64,000 nt of DNA, from positions 32,752 through 96,751 of the forward strand of contig NZ_SCNV01000032.1 of assembly GCF_005503145.1 (NCBI RefSeq), given 5' to 3'. The notes beneath the pieces were generated by a model. It made no database searches and was not told the DNA's origin. It worked only from the letters and a program-made list of their open reading frames with translations. Source of the DNA: Burkholderia sp. 4M9327F10. GTDB lineage: Bacteria; Pseudomonadota; Gammaproteobacteria; Burkholderiales; Burkholderiaceae. The position numbers and the translations under genes were made by a program. Of the stretch, positions 26,491 through 35,211 are shown piece after piece; position 1 is the stretch's first letter; each line of letters starts with the position of its first letter.

Positions 26491-26820
26491 ATGGCCGACT
26501 ACAAAATGACCACCCTGGTTGCCGGTGCTTTCGCTACGGCTCTCGCCGTGATCGCCAACCCGGCGAGTGCACAGGAATTCACTGACGCGCAGAAAAAGAT
26601 TCAGGCCGAGCACACCGCGCTCGTCAAATCCGGCAAGGTCGAACCGTGCTTCGGCACGGCGCTGAAAGGACAGAACGACTGCTACGCGGGCGCAGGCACG
26701 ACCTGCGCGGGAACCAGTTCCGAAGACTACCAGGGCAACGCATTCCGGCTCGTACCCAAGGGCACCTGCGTGAGCATCTCCACTCCGAAGGGTCCGGGCA
26801 GCCTTTCTCCCAAGGCCTGA
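26491..26820 (+). CDS. bufferin precursor, DUF2282 family (BufA1-type)
   Basis: 109 aa. A signal peptide (TLVAGAFATALAVIANPASAQ) is followed by a mature part with the family's four conserved Cys: VEPCFG, QNDCYAG, TTCAG and KGTCVS. In bufferins the core cysteines are oxidised by a DUF692 (MNIO) enzyme with help from a DUF2063 partner, and the exported peptide sequesters copper. All those partners follow on the same strand. GGAGAA precedes the ATG. It begins the operon after a 279-bp gap, where a metal-responsive promoter would be expected; none was identified by eye. Confidence 0.88.
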   Translation: MADYKMTTLVAGAFATALAVIANPASAQEFTDAQKKIQAEHTALVKSGKVEPCFGTALKGQNDCYAGAGTTCAGTSSEDYQGNAFRLVPKGTCVSISTPKGPGSLSPKA

Positions 26821-26887
26821 TCTGCTTCGACATCCGGGTCTCGCAAGAGGCCCGGGCCGGCTGTATCACCCATCTCGTCGACCGGAC

Positions 26888-27829
26888 ATGTCAGATTCGT
26901 CGCCTTTCCCCGGCCACCGCAGCTTACCTGCTCGCGCGGGCGTTGGCCTTAAAGCGGAACATTGCCGCGCGATTCTCGAGGCCAAACCGGATATCGGTTT
27001 CTTTGAGGTGCATGCCGAAAATTACATGGGTGCGGGCGGGCCGCCTCACCGCTTCCTGACTGCGATTCGTGACATCTATCCGTTATCCATTCACGGCGTG
27101 GGCCTGTCGATTGGCGGTAGCCGTCCGCTCGATCCGGCTCATCTTGGACGCTTGCAAACCCTCCTCGCGCGCTATGCACCCGGGCTGTTCTCCGAGCATC
27201 TCGCCTGGTCGAGCCACGATTGCGGCTTTCTCAACGATCTGCTGCCGGTGCCGTATACCACGCAAAGTCTCGCCCGCGTCGTGGCGCATATCGACCACGC
27301 GCAGGAGGCACTCGGCCGCCAGATCCTGCTCGAGAATCCCTCGACCTACGTCGCTTTCGAACAAAGTACCTACAGGGAGGTCGATTTCATTGCCACCGTC
27401 GTGCGACGCACGGGCTGCGGTCTTCTGCTCGACGTCAACAACGCGTACGTTGCGTCGGTCAACCAGCAATGGGACCCGCTTTCGTATATCGATGCGTATC
27501 CGCTCCACGCGGTGCAACAGATTCATCTGGCCGGTCACGCGCGGCAGTCGGATGATAGAGGGCGTCCGCTCCTCATCGATACGCACGACCGTCGCGTCAC
27601 CGACGATGTATGGAACCTGTTTGCCCGGACCGTACGCACAACCGGCCCACTCCCCACCCTGATCGAATGGGACACCAATCTGCCGGACTGGAGCGTTCTT
27701 GCAGCAGAAGCCGCGCGCGCCGAGGCAATCATGCAAACGGCGGCACACTCCGGCGGTGCTGAACCCGACGCCAGCCCGCCGCCCTATACCACTGCGCCTC
27801 ATCAGCCAAGCGAGGTATCCATCCCATGA
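26888..27829 (+). CDS. DUF692 multinuclear non-haem iron oxidase (BufB/MNIO)
   Basis: 313 aa TIM-barrel enzyme of the MNIO (formerly DUF692) family, which modifies Cys residues in ribosomally made precursors. Probable metal ligands are visible in order: HAENYMG (about 42-48), HGVGLSIGG (His69), SEHLAW (Glu103), LLENPSTY (Glu149), LLDVNNAYV (Asp182), HLAGH (213-217), DTHDRR (231-236) and IEWDTN (Glu260). The substrate is presumably the DUF2282 precursor 67 bp upstream. It overlaps the next gene by ATGA. Confidence 0.92.
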   Translation: MSDSSPFPGHRSLPARAGVGLKAEHCRAILEAKPDIGFFEVHAENYMGAGGPPHRFLTAIRDIYPLSIHGVGLSIGGSRPLDPAHLGRLQTLLARYAPGLFSEHLAWSSHDCGFLNDLLPVPYTTQSLARVVAHIDHAQEALGRQILLENPSTYVAFEQSTYREVDFIATVVRRTGCGLLLDVNNAYVASVNQQWDPLSYIDAYPLHAVQQIHLAGHARQSDDRGRPLLIDTHDRRVTDDVWNLFARTVRTTGPLPTLIEWDTNLPDWSVLAAEAARAEAIMQTAAHSGGAEPDASPPPYTTAPHQPSEVSIP

Positions 27830-28803
27830 GCCAAAGAAAAGTTCTTGTCTACTACGCGTGGAGCCGGCCCGGCGAGAATGGCGCACCGCTCCATGTGATC
27901 GAGGATCGCTTCCCCGCGCTGTTCGAAAGTCGCAGGATGGGCTTTCCGAGATTCCACGAATATGCCGACCCGGACCGCTTCGACCAGAGCATCGCGGGAT
28001 TTCTCGATCACATCATGAAGCGCAACTTCACCGCGTTCATTGAACTGGCGGCGGAACTCACTGGGCAAGCGGTCAGGACCATCGAGCGGGTTGCGGACGA
28101 TGGGACGCTCACACCGCTCGACGCGGGCACGCTCGAAGGCGTCGATACCCTGATCGCGATCAGCTTCGACTCGCTGCGCACGGCTCAAAAGGCCGACAGT
28201 GGCGAAATCGAGGCGGTTCGGGCGTTCCTGGCGCACGCTGACCACCTCGCTTTTGTCTGCCCGCACCACGACATCGGCGATGTCGATAGTATCGGTGAAA
28301 GCGACCCGTTGCAGCGCCAGACGGTGGAGTTCGAACACCACGGCGACAAGACCATTCCGCCTCGGCAACGGTTCGGCGGCTTCGCCCGCTCATTGCTCGC
28401 GGGTCTCGGCGTGCCAGTCGAAAACCGCTTCGGACTGCGGCCCCGAGCGGAACCGGACGGCTCCCCGTCGCCGGTCGAAATTGACCAGGGCCTCGACCGC
28501 CTTGGCATCCTGAAGCACGTCGACACGTTCAATCTGCACCCGCATCTGCCGCAACTGGAACGTCTCGGCGACGCAGTCGACAAACTCGACGTCCTCGCTC
28601 GCCAGCGTATCGACCTTGGCGCTCCGCCCCATCCTTTTACGCTTGAACGATCGACATTCGATGCCCTTCTGCAATCGCGTCCGGACGCGTTCAACGGCAC
28701 CCTGCTCGTGAGCGACACGACGCTTTGGAGTTCGACGGCCGGTGGTGTCGACAGCCTGCGTCAGTTGTGGACGAATGTCGTGCAGCGACCGTTGCGCTCA
28801 TGA
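27826..28803 (+). CDS. unrecognised protein inserted in the bufferin operon
   Basis: 325 aa, coupled to the MNIO gene by an ATGA overlap and ending 7 bp before the DUF2063 gene, so it belongs to the operon. No signal peptide or membrane segment is seen. It is rich in His and acidic residues in clusters: CPHHDIGD (145-152), EHHGDKTIPPRQRFGG (170-185) and NLHPHLP (236-242). The order of probable strands (VDTLIAISFDSL, HLAFVCPHHD, GTLLVSDTTLW followed by GGVDSLRQLW) recalls class-I amidotransferase-like (ThuA/DUF4159-type) folds, but this is a weak impression. The bufferin operons I know run precursor-MNIO-DUF2063 without such a gene. The role could be metal supply, substrate handling or further modification (inference). 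Confidence 0.85.
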   Translation: MSQRKVLVYYAWSRPGENGAPLHVIEDRFPALFESRRMGFPRFHEYADPDRFDQSIAGFLDHIMKRNFTAFIELAAELTGQAVRTIERVADDGTLTPLDAGTLEGVDTLIAISFDSLRTAQKADSGEIEAVRAFLAHADHLAFVCPHHDIGDVDSIGESDPLQRQTVEFEHHGDKTIPPRQRFGGFARSLLAGLGVPVENRFGLRPRAEPDGSPSPVEIDQGLDRLGILKHVDTFNLHPHLPQLERLGDAVDKLDVLARQRIDLGAPPHPFTLERSTFDALLQSRPDAFNGTLLVSDTTLWSSTAGGVDSLRQLWTNVVQRPLRS

Positions 28804-28810
28804 GGACGAG

Positions 28811-29689
28811 ATGACATCCTGTCAACCCGCTCGAACCGCACCGCTATCGCAGGCCCATCATGCGCATGCAGCAAGCCTTCCCGGCGGCTACCCGCATGAC
28901 TGGCAGGAGAACTTCGCGGCCGCGCTACTGAATCCGGCGATGCCGATCCCGCACGGCGTCGTCGGTCCGAATCGCGAACGCGACGTCAGGCGCTTCAATG
29001 TCTATCGGAACAATATCTTTGCCGGCCTGATCGACGCGCTCAAAGCGGCGTTTCCTGCGGTGTGCCGTATCGTCGGCGACGAGTTCTTTGCGGCAATGGC
29101 GCGCATCCATGTCGCACTCGAACCACCGGTCTCGCCCGTCATGCTCGAATATGGGGCAACGTTCGCCGCATTCATTGAAGCGTTCGAGCCGGCGAAAAGC
29201 GTGCCGTATCTGGCTGACGTCGCGCGGCTCGAACGCGCATGGGTGGAGGCGTATCACGCAGAGGAATCGGCCCCCATCGCGCTTGACCAGCTTGGCGCCA
29301 TCCAGGCATCGTGCCTTCCAGAGCTCAGGCTGACGCTGCATCCATCGCTTCGCGTGGTGCGCTCGCCATTTCCGGTCGTCGACCTGTGGCGGATGAACCT
29401 CGATGGCGGCAGCCCCGCTGCAATCGATATTTTTCGCGGCGGCGAGCAGGCCCTCGTCATCCGGCCCGACGCCGAAGTCGAGGTTCGAACGGTGACGGCC
29501 GGCGCGGCGACTTTTATCCAGTGTCTCGCGGGCGGCGCGTCGGTGGCGGTATCCACATCGTCCGCACAGGACGCAGATCCGGGCTTCAGTCTGGCGCACG
29601 TGCTCGGCCAACTGTTCACTGTCGACGCAATCATCGGATGGCGCCTCGAAGACAGATCGGGCTATTTGCCGTTTGCGAGGGATGCATGA
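28811..29689 (+). CDS. DUF2063 family MNIO partner protein (BufC-type)
   Basis: 292 aa. The N-terminal DUF2063 domain shows NRERDVRRFNVYRNNIFAGLIDALKAAFPAVCRIVGDEFF and the matching LPYL/VPYLADVARLERAW stretch. The C-terminal part is beta-rich. In MNIO systems this protein recruits the precursor to the oxidase. The ATG at 28811 is chosen because GAGGACGAG, overlapping the upstream stop, forms its ribosome site. It overlaps the DoxX gene by ATGA. Confidence 0.9.
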   Translation: MTSCQPARTAPLSQAHHAHAASLPGGYPHDWQENFAAALLNPAMPIPHGVVGPNRERDVRRFNVYRNNIFAGLIDALKAAFPAVCRIVGDEFFAAMARIHVALEPPVSPVMLEYGATFAAFIEAFEPAKSVPYLADVARLERAWVEAYHAEESAPIALDQLGAIQASCLPELRLTLHPSLRVVRSPFPVVDLWRMNLDGGSPAAIDIFRGGEQALVIRPDAEVEVRTVTAGAATFIQCLAGGASVAVSTSSAQDADPGFSLAHVLGQLFTVDAIIGWRLEDRSGYLPFARDA

Positions 29690-30186
29690 ACCAGTTCACA
29701 CCCGTGGCTAAAAATCGCGTCGCCCCTTTGATCCGCGTGGTGCTCGCCCGGATTCAGGAGATAGCATGGTTGATCGCGCCGCCCCTGCTGCGGCTCGCAC
29801 TCGCATTGCCTTTCCTGCGATCCGGCCGCACGCGATGGGACGGATTCCTGTCACTTTCTCCGGCCACGCTCTATCTGTTCGAAAATCAGTTCAAGGTTCA
29901 TCTGTTCGGCGCGGCGTATGCATTCCCCGCGCCTGATACCGTCGCACTGCTGGTTGCCGTGGCCGAAATCGCGCTGCCTAGCCTGCTCATACTCGGACTC
30001 GCGACCCGGCTGACGGCACTCGCGCTGCTGGTGATGACAGGCGTCATTCAACTTGTCTTTCCCGACGGCTGGGCCAACTTCCATCTTTACTGGGCGTCGC
30101 TTGCTGTCGGGATCATGGCAATCGGTCCAGGCGCGCTGTCGCTGGATCAACTGATCGAGCGTTGGTCGTATCGGCGTTCTCCCTGA
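29686..30186 (+). CDS. DoxX-family membrane protein (bufferin operon)
   Basis: 166 aa with about four membrane segments (LIAPPLLRLALALPFL, TVALLVAVAEIALPSLLILGL, LTALALLVMTGVIQLVF, WASLAVGIMAIGPGALSLD). This matches the DoxX family commonly found as the last gene of bufferin operons. Its start codon overlaps the DUF2063 stop, so it is read in coupling. The biochemical role is not established; a quinone-linked or metal-related membrane function is assumed in the family. Confidence 0.88.
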   Translation: MNQFTPVAKNRVAPLIRVVLARIQEIAWLIAPPLLRLALALPFLRSGRTRWDGFLSLSPATLYLFENQFKVHLFGAAYAFPAPDTVALLVAVAEIALPSLLILGLATRLTALALLVMTGVIQLVFPDGWANFHLYWASLAVGIMAIGPGALSLDQLIERWSYRRSP

Positions 30187-30413
30187 AACGCAGGCTGGAT
30201 GCCGCTATTGCCGACGCAGGGCCGTTTCGTAAGACCTAAGCCGCTATCGTCGCGCCGAGATGCGTACCGGCATTCATGGCCGACATGGCAGCCCTCGCCG
30301 TTCTCCGGCGAGGACGGAACTCTATCGCTTCAGCGACACCTCTCCGGTTGTGCCAAACTGTGCAGATGCGAATGGCTACGTGCAACTTCGGATCTGACTG
30401 AACAGAGGCACTG

Positions 30414-31451
30414 ATGACCACTGCGTTCGAATCCCCGGGAAGGCGCGGCGACGGCCAGCTTGCGCCCCGTCAAGCGAAACCCTCAGAAACCGCCCCGCTC
30501 CCCCTAGGCCGGCCTCGGCTGATCTCGATCGACGAGATCCTGCATGCGCGTCCGCAGCAACCGCTCGCCACCACCCGCGGACGGGGCTGGAAGGGGGTGA
30601 CGGTCGACGTTCATCGCCCCTATTTCGGCTGCTCGGAGAAATATGCCGGCCTGGACCATCACCTGATCGGTTACTGCCCTTCCGGCAGCGCCAGACTGGT
30701 GCAGACACGGGACGGCACCGTCCATAGCGGCACGATCTCCGCGGGCACCTCCTACATCATGCCCGCCGGCTGCGACTCGACCTGGGAAGGCGATTCAGGG
30801 CACTCCGTCCGGATGCGCGTTCCCCCTTCGCTCGTGGTGCTCGCCGCGGAGCAACTCGGTCGCGAAAGCGTTCCGGTCGACATTCGCAATGTATTTCTGG
30901 CGCGCGACCCCGTGATCGAGCGGCTCGCCCAATGCCTTGTCGCCGAAATAAACATGGCGGCACATCCCGCACAGGTGCTCGTTGTCGACTCGATCTCGGC
31001 CGCGCTGGCGGCTCACATGCTCAGGAGCTACAACGCTTTCGAGGCCACCGAGACCGCGCACGATAGCCCACTCGGCAAGCTCGAAGTCGCCCGGTTGACG
31101 GAATTCATCGAGGACAACCTGGACCGGCCAATTTGCCTCGAAGACCTGGCGGCGGTCGTGAACGTCAGCAGGTTCCACTTCAGCCGCCTGTTCAAACGAA
31201 CGATCGGCGTCACGGCCATCAGCTTTGTGGAACAGTGCCGAATCCGCCGTGCAAAGTCGCTGATTGCCGATACCGCCTTGCCGCTCGCGGAAATTGCACT
31301 AGCCACGGGCTTCGCCGACCAGAGCCATTTCACCAAGCGCTTCCAGCGTCACGTGGGTTGCACGCCGGCGGTCTTCGCGCGGGAACAGGCCCGGCGCCGA
31401 ACGGCACAACGGCCGAATCGATCGGGCGTGTCGAATAAAAGCCAGACATGA
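30414..31451 (+). CDS. AraC-family transcriptional regulator
   Basis: 345 aa. An N-terminal ligand/dimer region (AraC-binding-like, about 60-200) is followed by a C-terminal double helix-turn-helix: CLEDLAAVVNVSRFHFSRLFKR and PLAEIALATGFADQSHFTKRF. GAGGCACTG precedes the ATG. It sits alone between the bufferin operon and the EamA gene, which converges on it 14 bp away; target unknown. Confidence 0.92.
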   Translation: MTTAFESPGRRGDGQLAPRQAKPSETAPLPLGRPRLISIDEILHARPQQPLATTRGRGWKGVTVDVHRPYFGCSEKYAGLDHHLIGYCPSGSARLVQTRDGTVHSGTISAGTSYIMPAGCDSTWEGDSGHSVRMRVPPSLVVLAAEQLGRESVPVDIRNVFLARDPVIERLAQCLVAEINMAAHPAQVLVVDSISAALAAHMLRSYNAFEATETAHDSPLGKLEVARLTEFIEDNLDRPICLEDLAAVVNVSRFHFSRLFKRTIGVTAISFVEQCRIRRAKSLIADTALPLAEIALATGFADQSHFTKRFQRHVGCTPAVFAREQARRRTAQRPNRSGVSNKSQT

Positions 31452-31465
31452 AGGCTCACCACGCA

Positions 31466-32353
31466 TTACACCGACAACGGCCGGCGTATCGTCTGCGCTA
31501 GCGACACCCCAATGAGTGCGGCGCCGCCACCGAGGAGGTGGTACACATGCAGGTGTTCGCCAAACCATCCGACAGCAATCATGGCTGTTGCAACCGGCAG
31601 CAGATTCATGAACAGGCTGCAGTGGTTAGGGCCCAGGTGCTTGATCCCTTGCATCCAGAAGAATGGCAATACGACCGAGGCAAGCGTCCCCGCGTAGGCA
31701 ATCAACGGCAAACTCGCTCGATTGGGGAGTGCCGCCTGGGCCGGCAATCGCAGTACGAGAATCAGCATAAAGACCAATGCAGCGATGGCTTGCAAATACG
31801 TTGACTGCCATGATGGCAATCCGACGTGCCAACGGCGCACCAGGACACCGTACAGCGCATAAGCAAGCGCCGCCGTCAGCATCAACAGATCGCCCGTATG
31901 CACACCGCCGGTAAAAAGCACAACGGGATGTCCAGCGCTGATCAGATAGACCAGGCCGCCGAAAGACAGGACGCCGCCGCACAGCATCCCGATGGTCGGC
32001 ATCTCCCGCAGCAAGGGCACAGCAAGAAGCATTGTCAGCAGTGGCACGAGCGAGGTCAGGATCGCCATGTTCGTCGCCGTCGTGGTCTTCGCTGCTTCGT
32101 ATGACAGGCATTGAAACAGCGCCATCGCAAGAAAGCCGAGAAAAGCGAGCTTCGGCAATTGCGGCACGATAGCCGCGCGATTGCGCCACGCCGGCTTCAG
32201 GACGAACAAGGTCATCAGCGCGACAGCAAGCATGAGGCGCCAGAATGTGATGGCCGTCGGATCAATCGTATGAGCCGACAGCTTCGACACCATCACGTTG
32301 CCGGCCCAGAGCAGTATCGCGACGAGTGGAAAGAGGAAGTAAAGACCCGGCAT
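31466..32353 (-). CDS. EamA/DMT-family exporter
   Basis: 295 aa with ten membrane segments in two EamA repeats (FLFPLVAILLWAGNVMVSKL at the start; GALLAYALYGVLVRRW-like middle; GVSLAQTI end). The drug/metabolite transporter superfamily exports amino acids, cofactors or drugs. The ATG at 32353 is chosen over upstream GTG/ATG codons because GGGAG lies 9 bp before it and the first membrane helix starts directly after. It is divergent from an AraC regulator (102-bp gap), which is its likely controller. Confidence 0.9.
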   Translation of the reverse strand: MPGLYFLFPLVAILLWAGNVMVSKLSAHTIDPTAITFWRLMLAVALMTLFVLKPAWRNRAAIVPQLPKLAFLGFLAMALFQCLSYEAAKTTTATNMAILTSLVPLLTMLLAVPLLREMPTIGMLCGGVLSFGGLVYLISAGHPVVLFTGGVHTGDLLMLTAALAYALYGVLVRRWHVGLPSWQSTYLQAIAALVFMLILVLRLPAQAALPNRASLPLIAYAGTLASVVLPFFWMQGIKHLGPNHCSLFMNLLPVATAMIAVGWFGEHLHVYHLLGGGAALIGVSLAQTIRRPLSV

Positions 32354-32455
32354 GAAGGAGCGCTCCCTGGAAAATAAACGGAGCCTCATCATGCTGCGGG
32401 GCACGCAGTCCGTCTCGCGCTAAAATGACCCGATCTATCGCAAAAATGTCAGGCC

Positions 32456-33232
32456 ATGATCCCGCGCCCACCACATGACGTCCATGTTCCTTTTGAGCGC
32501 ACACCGATGCCGGTCGCGGCGCTGGCTGCGGACTACCCGCACGGCGCCCTTGTGGAATTGCACAGGCATCGCCGGGCGCAACTGCTTTATGCCGTCGAGG
32601 GCGTCATGCTGATCGAGGCGCAGACGGGACGCTGGGTGGTGCCGCCCACGCGTGCCGTGTGGCTGGATGCCGGACTGGACCATACCGTCCGCATGAGCGG
32701 CAATGTCAGGATGCGCACGGTATTCGTCGAACCGGGTACGGTCGATCATCTGCCGAGCAGCAGTTGCGTGGTGGAGGTTCATGCGCTTCTGCGCGAACTG
32801 ATCCTTGCCGCTGTCGACGTGCCGCTCGATTACGCGCGTGGCAGCCGCCACGACCTGCTGATGCAATTGCTGCTCGCCGAGCTGGCGGCGATTCCGCGAC
32901 TGCCGCTCTATCTCGCATGGCCGACCGATGCGAAGCTACGCACGATATGCGATGCGATCATGGCCTCTCCGGATCAGCCTCATGCCGTCGCGGATTGGGC
33001 GGCAGCACTTGGCATCGCGGAGAAGACCTTGCACAGGATGTTTCATCGCGAAACAGGGATGACGTTCGGGCGCTGGCGTCAACACGTACGGCTGTTGCTG
33101 GCACTGGAACAACTGGCTCACGGAAAGAAGATTGTCGATGTCGCACTTGACCATGGATATGCAAGCCAGAGCGCGTTTGCGGCGATGTTCAAACGGCACT
33201 TCGGCGTTGCACCCTCGGCGTTTTACAGCTAG
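32456..33232 (+). CDS. AraC-family regulator (cupin type) of the EamA exporter
   Basis: 258 aa. An N-terminal cupin (AraC_N type: HGALVELHRHRRAQLLYAVE, RWVVPPTRAVWLDAGLDHTV) is followed by the C-terminal HTH pair (WAAALGIAEKTLHRMFHRETG, KIVDVALDHGYASQSAFAAMF). This short form with a His-rich cupin commonly sits divergent from DMT or MFS exporters and activates or represses them in response to a small effector. Confidence 0.92.
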   Translation: MIPRPPHDVHVPFERTPMPVAALAADYPHGALVELHRHRRAQLLYAVEGVMLIEAQTGRWVVPPTRAVWLDAGLDHTVRMSGNVRMRTVFVEPGTVDHLPSSSCVVEVHALLRELILAAVDVPLDYARGSRHDLLMQLLLAELAAIPRLPLYLAWPTDAKLRTICDAIMASPDQPHAVADWAAALGIAEKTLHRMFHRETGMTFGRWRQHVRLLLALEQLAHGKKIVDVALDHGYASQSAFAAMFKRHFGVAPSAFYS

Positions 33233-33246
33233 TACGCTTGTTGCGA

Positions 33247-34020
33247 TCAACTTCCGTGAATATCGATGTCGAAGTACTTTTGCTCAATGCGCTTGTAGGT
33301 GCCGTCTTTCAGCATCGAGTCAATCGCCTGATCGACCTTCTGGCGCAGTGCAGAATCGTCCTTGCGAAAGCCAATGCCCGCCCCTTTGCCCAGTGTTTTC
33401 GGATCGCTGACATCCTGGCCGGCAAAGCCGTAACCGCTGCCCTGCGGGGTCTTTAGAAAGCCGTTGATGCCTGCCAGAGCATCCGTGAACGTCGCATCAA
33501 TGCGGCCAGAGCGCAGATCCGGATATACCTGTTCCTGATTCGCGTACGACACCACGTTGATGCCCGCCGTCGCCCAGTAGGCTTTCGCGTACGCTTCCTG
33601 CGTCGAACCTTGAGCGACGCCCACGGCCTTGCCCCGCAACGACTCGGCAGTTGGCAGCAAACCGGAGCCCTCTTTGGCGATCAGGCGGCTCGGCGTGTTG
33701 AAAAGCGGCTCGGAGAATGCAACCTGCTCCTCGCGTTTTGGCGTAATCGACATGGCCGACAGGATCGCGTCAAATTTTCTGCCTTGCAGGGCAGGAATGA
33801 TGCCGTCGAAACCTGTTTCAACCCATACACAATGCACCTGCAAGCGCCGGCAGATTTCGTTGCCCAAGTCGATCTCGAAACCAACGAGTTGCCCCGAAGG
33901 CGATTTCGATTCAAACGGTGCGTAGGTCGGGTCGACGCCGAAGCGTAACTCCGTCATATCCTTTGCTTGCGCGGCCAGTGCGGCAATCGCCAGCACGGCA
34001 CCCAGAATGATGCGTTTCAT
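33247..34020 (-). CDS. ABC amino-acid-type periplasmic binding protein
   Basis: 257 aa with a signal peptide (IILGAVLAIAALAAQA) and the family-3 solute-binding fold (Lys/Arg/Orn-binding type): LRFGVDPTYAPFESKSPSGQ, GFEIDLGNEICRRL, AILSAMSITPKREEQVAFSE and DLRSGRIDATFTD. GGGAG precedes the ATG. It has no permease or ATPase next to it. It is the third gene of the Rieske-peptidase-binding protein run (87 bp after the peptidase), so it may deliver that pathway's substrate. Confidence 0.92.
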   Translation of the reverse strand: MKRIILGAVLAIAALAAQAKDMTELRFGVDPTYAPFESKSPSGQLVGFEIDLGNEICRRLQVHCVWVETGFDGIIPALQGRKFDAILSAMSITPKREEQVAFSEPLFNTPSRLIAKEGSGLLPTAESLRGKAVGVAQGSTQEAYAKAYWATAGINVVSYANQEQVYPDLRSGRIDATFTDALAGINGFLKTPQGSGYGFAGQDVSDPKTLGKGAGIGFRKDDSALRQKVDQAIDSMLKDGTYKRIEQKYFDIDIHGS

Positions 34021-34107
34021 ATGCGCTCCCGTTCGTGTGTTACGCCGCGGACGTTTGCCGCCGGTGTGTGGGGTGAAAGAACCGTGTCGTGCGAAAGTCT
34101 TCGCGGA

Positions 34108-35211
34108 CTACCTCTGCGCCAGTGCGTCGAGTGCCCGCTGCCAGATCTGCCGCGTGCGCAGCGCGATCAGGCCGCGCCAGTCGGCATCGGCGGGATAGAA
34201 GTGTTCCAGCAGCGCGGCCTTGATGCGCCGCCCCGTCGCGTCGAAAGGATCGCCGTGCAGATGCAGCCAGTGGTCGTCGCGCAGCAACGTGTGTCCGCGC
34301 GCACCGTCGTATGTGCCGCATTCGATCACGAGCGGTATCAGGTCCACGTCGACAAGCTGATCGATCAGCGCCTGCGAGGTATAGCCGGTCGCCGTTGCCG
34401 CGACGCCGCTATCGGAAGACGCGTCCGCCGCAGTGAGGATCCTGTATAGCCAGGGGCCATATAGCGATTGCGCGATATCGTGCGCAGGTATCTCACGTTC
34501 GGCAATTGCCATCAGCATCGGATGTCCGTATGCGCCCGCGCCGGTGTGCAGATCGAAGGCGATGGCAGTGCGCGCATCGGCGACATGTGCCTGCATGATC
34601 TGACGCACAGCGCGGTTCGTCCACGTCTGCTGTGTGCCGCCAAAGAAGACGCCGTCCGGATGCCGGTACTGTCCCGCTTCTACAATGTTGCGCACGCGTG
34701 CTTCACCAAGATTGCGCATGAGCATGGCGAGTTGCTCATCCGCGTGCTGACGCTCCGGCCCGTCGAGATCGCGGCATAGATAGATCTCGTGCAGCGTTTC
34801 GTATGCGGTGTTCGCAGGTAGTGCGTGAGTAAAGTCGATGTAGTTACGGTTCACGTCGACGTTGTCCTCATTCACCCGGCGCAACCACGCCGTGCCCCAT
34901 GGGTTGACGAGGTGCACGAGCACGACACAGGTGTCTTCAGGCAAGGCGTGGTCCCGCAGCGTATCGAGTAGCGCGATCTGACTGTCGGAGCCGTAATAAC
35001 CCTCTACACCGTGAGTTCCCGACAGCAGCACGAGCCGCTTTTGCGCGCTGGCGGAGCCGACGATGGCAACGTCCGTGGAAAGCACTTCGCCGTATGGTCC
35101 GCGCATCGGGTGAAGATAGGTCACGTGAGTCGCCTTGACGCGTCCAGCGGCCTCGAGAAAGCGCTCGCGCTGATTGGCAAAACTCGCAGTGTCAAGAAAA
35201 GTGGTGCTCAT
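34108..35211 (-). CDS. M14-like metallopeptidase, DUF2817 family
   Basis: 367 aa. The zinc-binding pair is visible in LSGTHGVEGYYGSDSQIALL (His and Glu of HxxE), with a later His in AIAFDLHTGAGAYGHPML and a probable catalytic acidic region near PLVIECGTYD. The family is carboxypeptidase/succinylglutamate-desuccinylase-like, and no signal peptide is seen. Its ATG overlaps the TAA of the Rieske gene by one base (TAATG), so the two are translationally coupled. It may hydrolyse an amide or peptide bond in the same pathway (inference). Confidence 0.85.
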   Translation of the reverse strand: MSTTFLDTASFANQRERFLEAAGRVKATHVTYLHPMRGPYGEVLSTDVAIVGSASAQKRLVLLSGTHGVEGYYGSDSQIALLDTLRDHALPEDTCVVLVHLVNPWGTAWLRRVNEDNVDVNRNYIDFTHALPANTAYETLHEIYLCRDLDGPERQHADEQLAMLMRNLGEARVRNIVEAGQYRHPDGVFFGGTQQTWTNRAVRQIMQAHVADARTAIAFDLHTGAGAYGHPMLMAIAEREIPAHDIAQSLYGPWLYRILTAADASSDSGVAATATGYTSQALIDQLVDVDLIPLVIECGTYDGARGHTLLRDDHWLHLHGDPFDATGRRIKAALLEHFYPADADWRGLIALRTRQIWQRALDALAQR

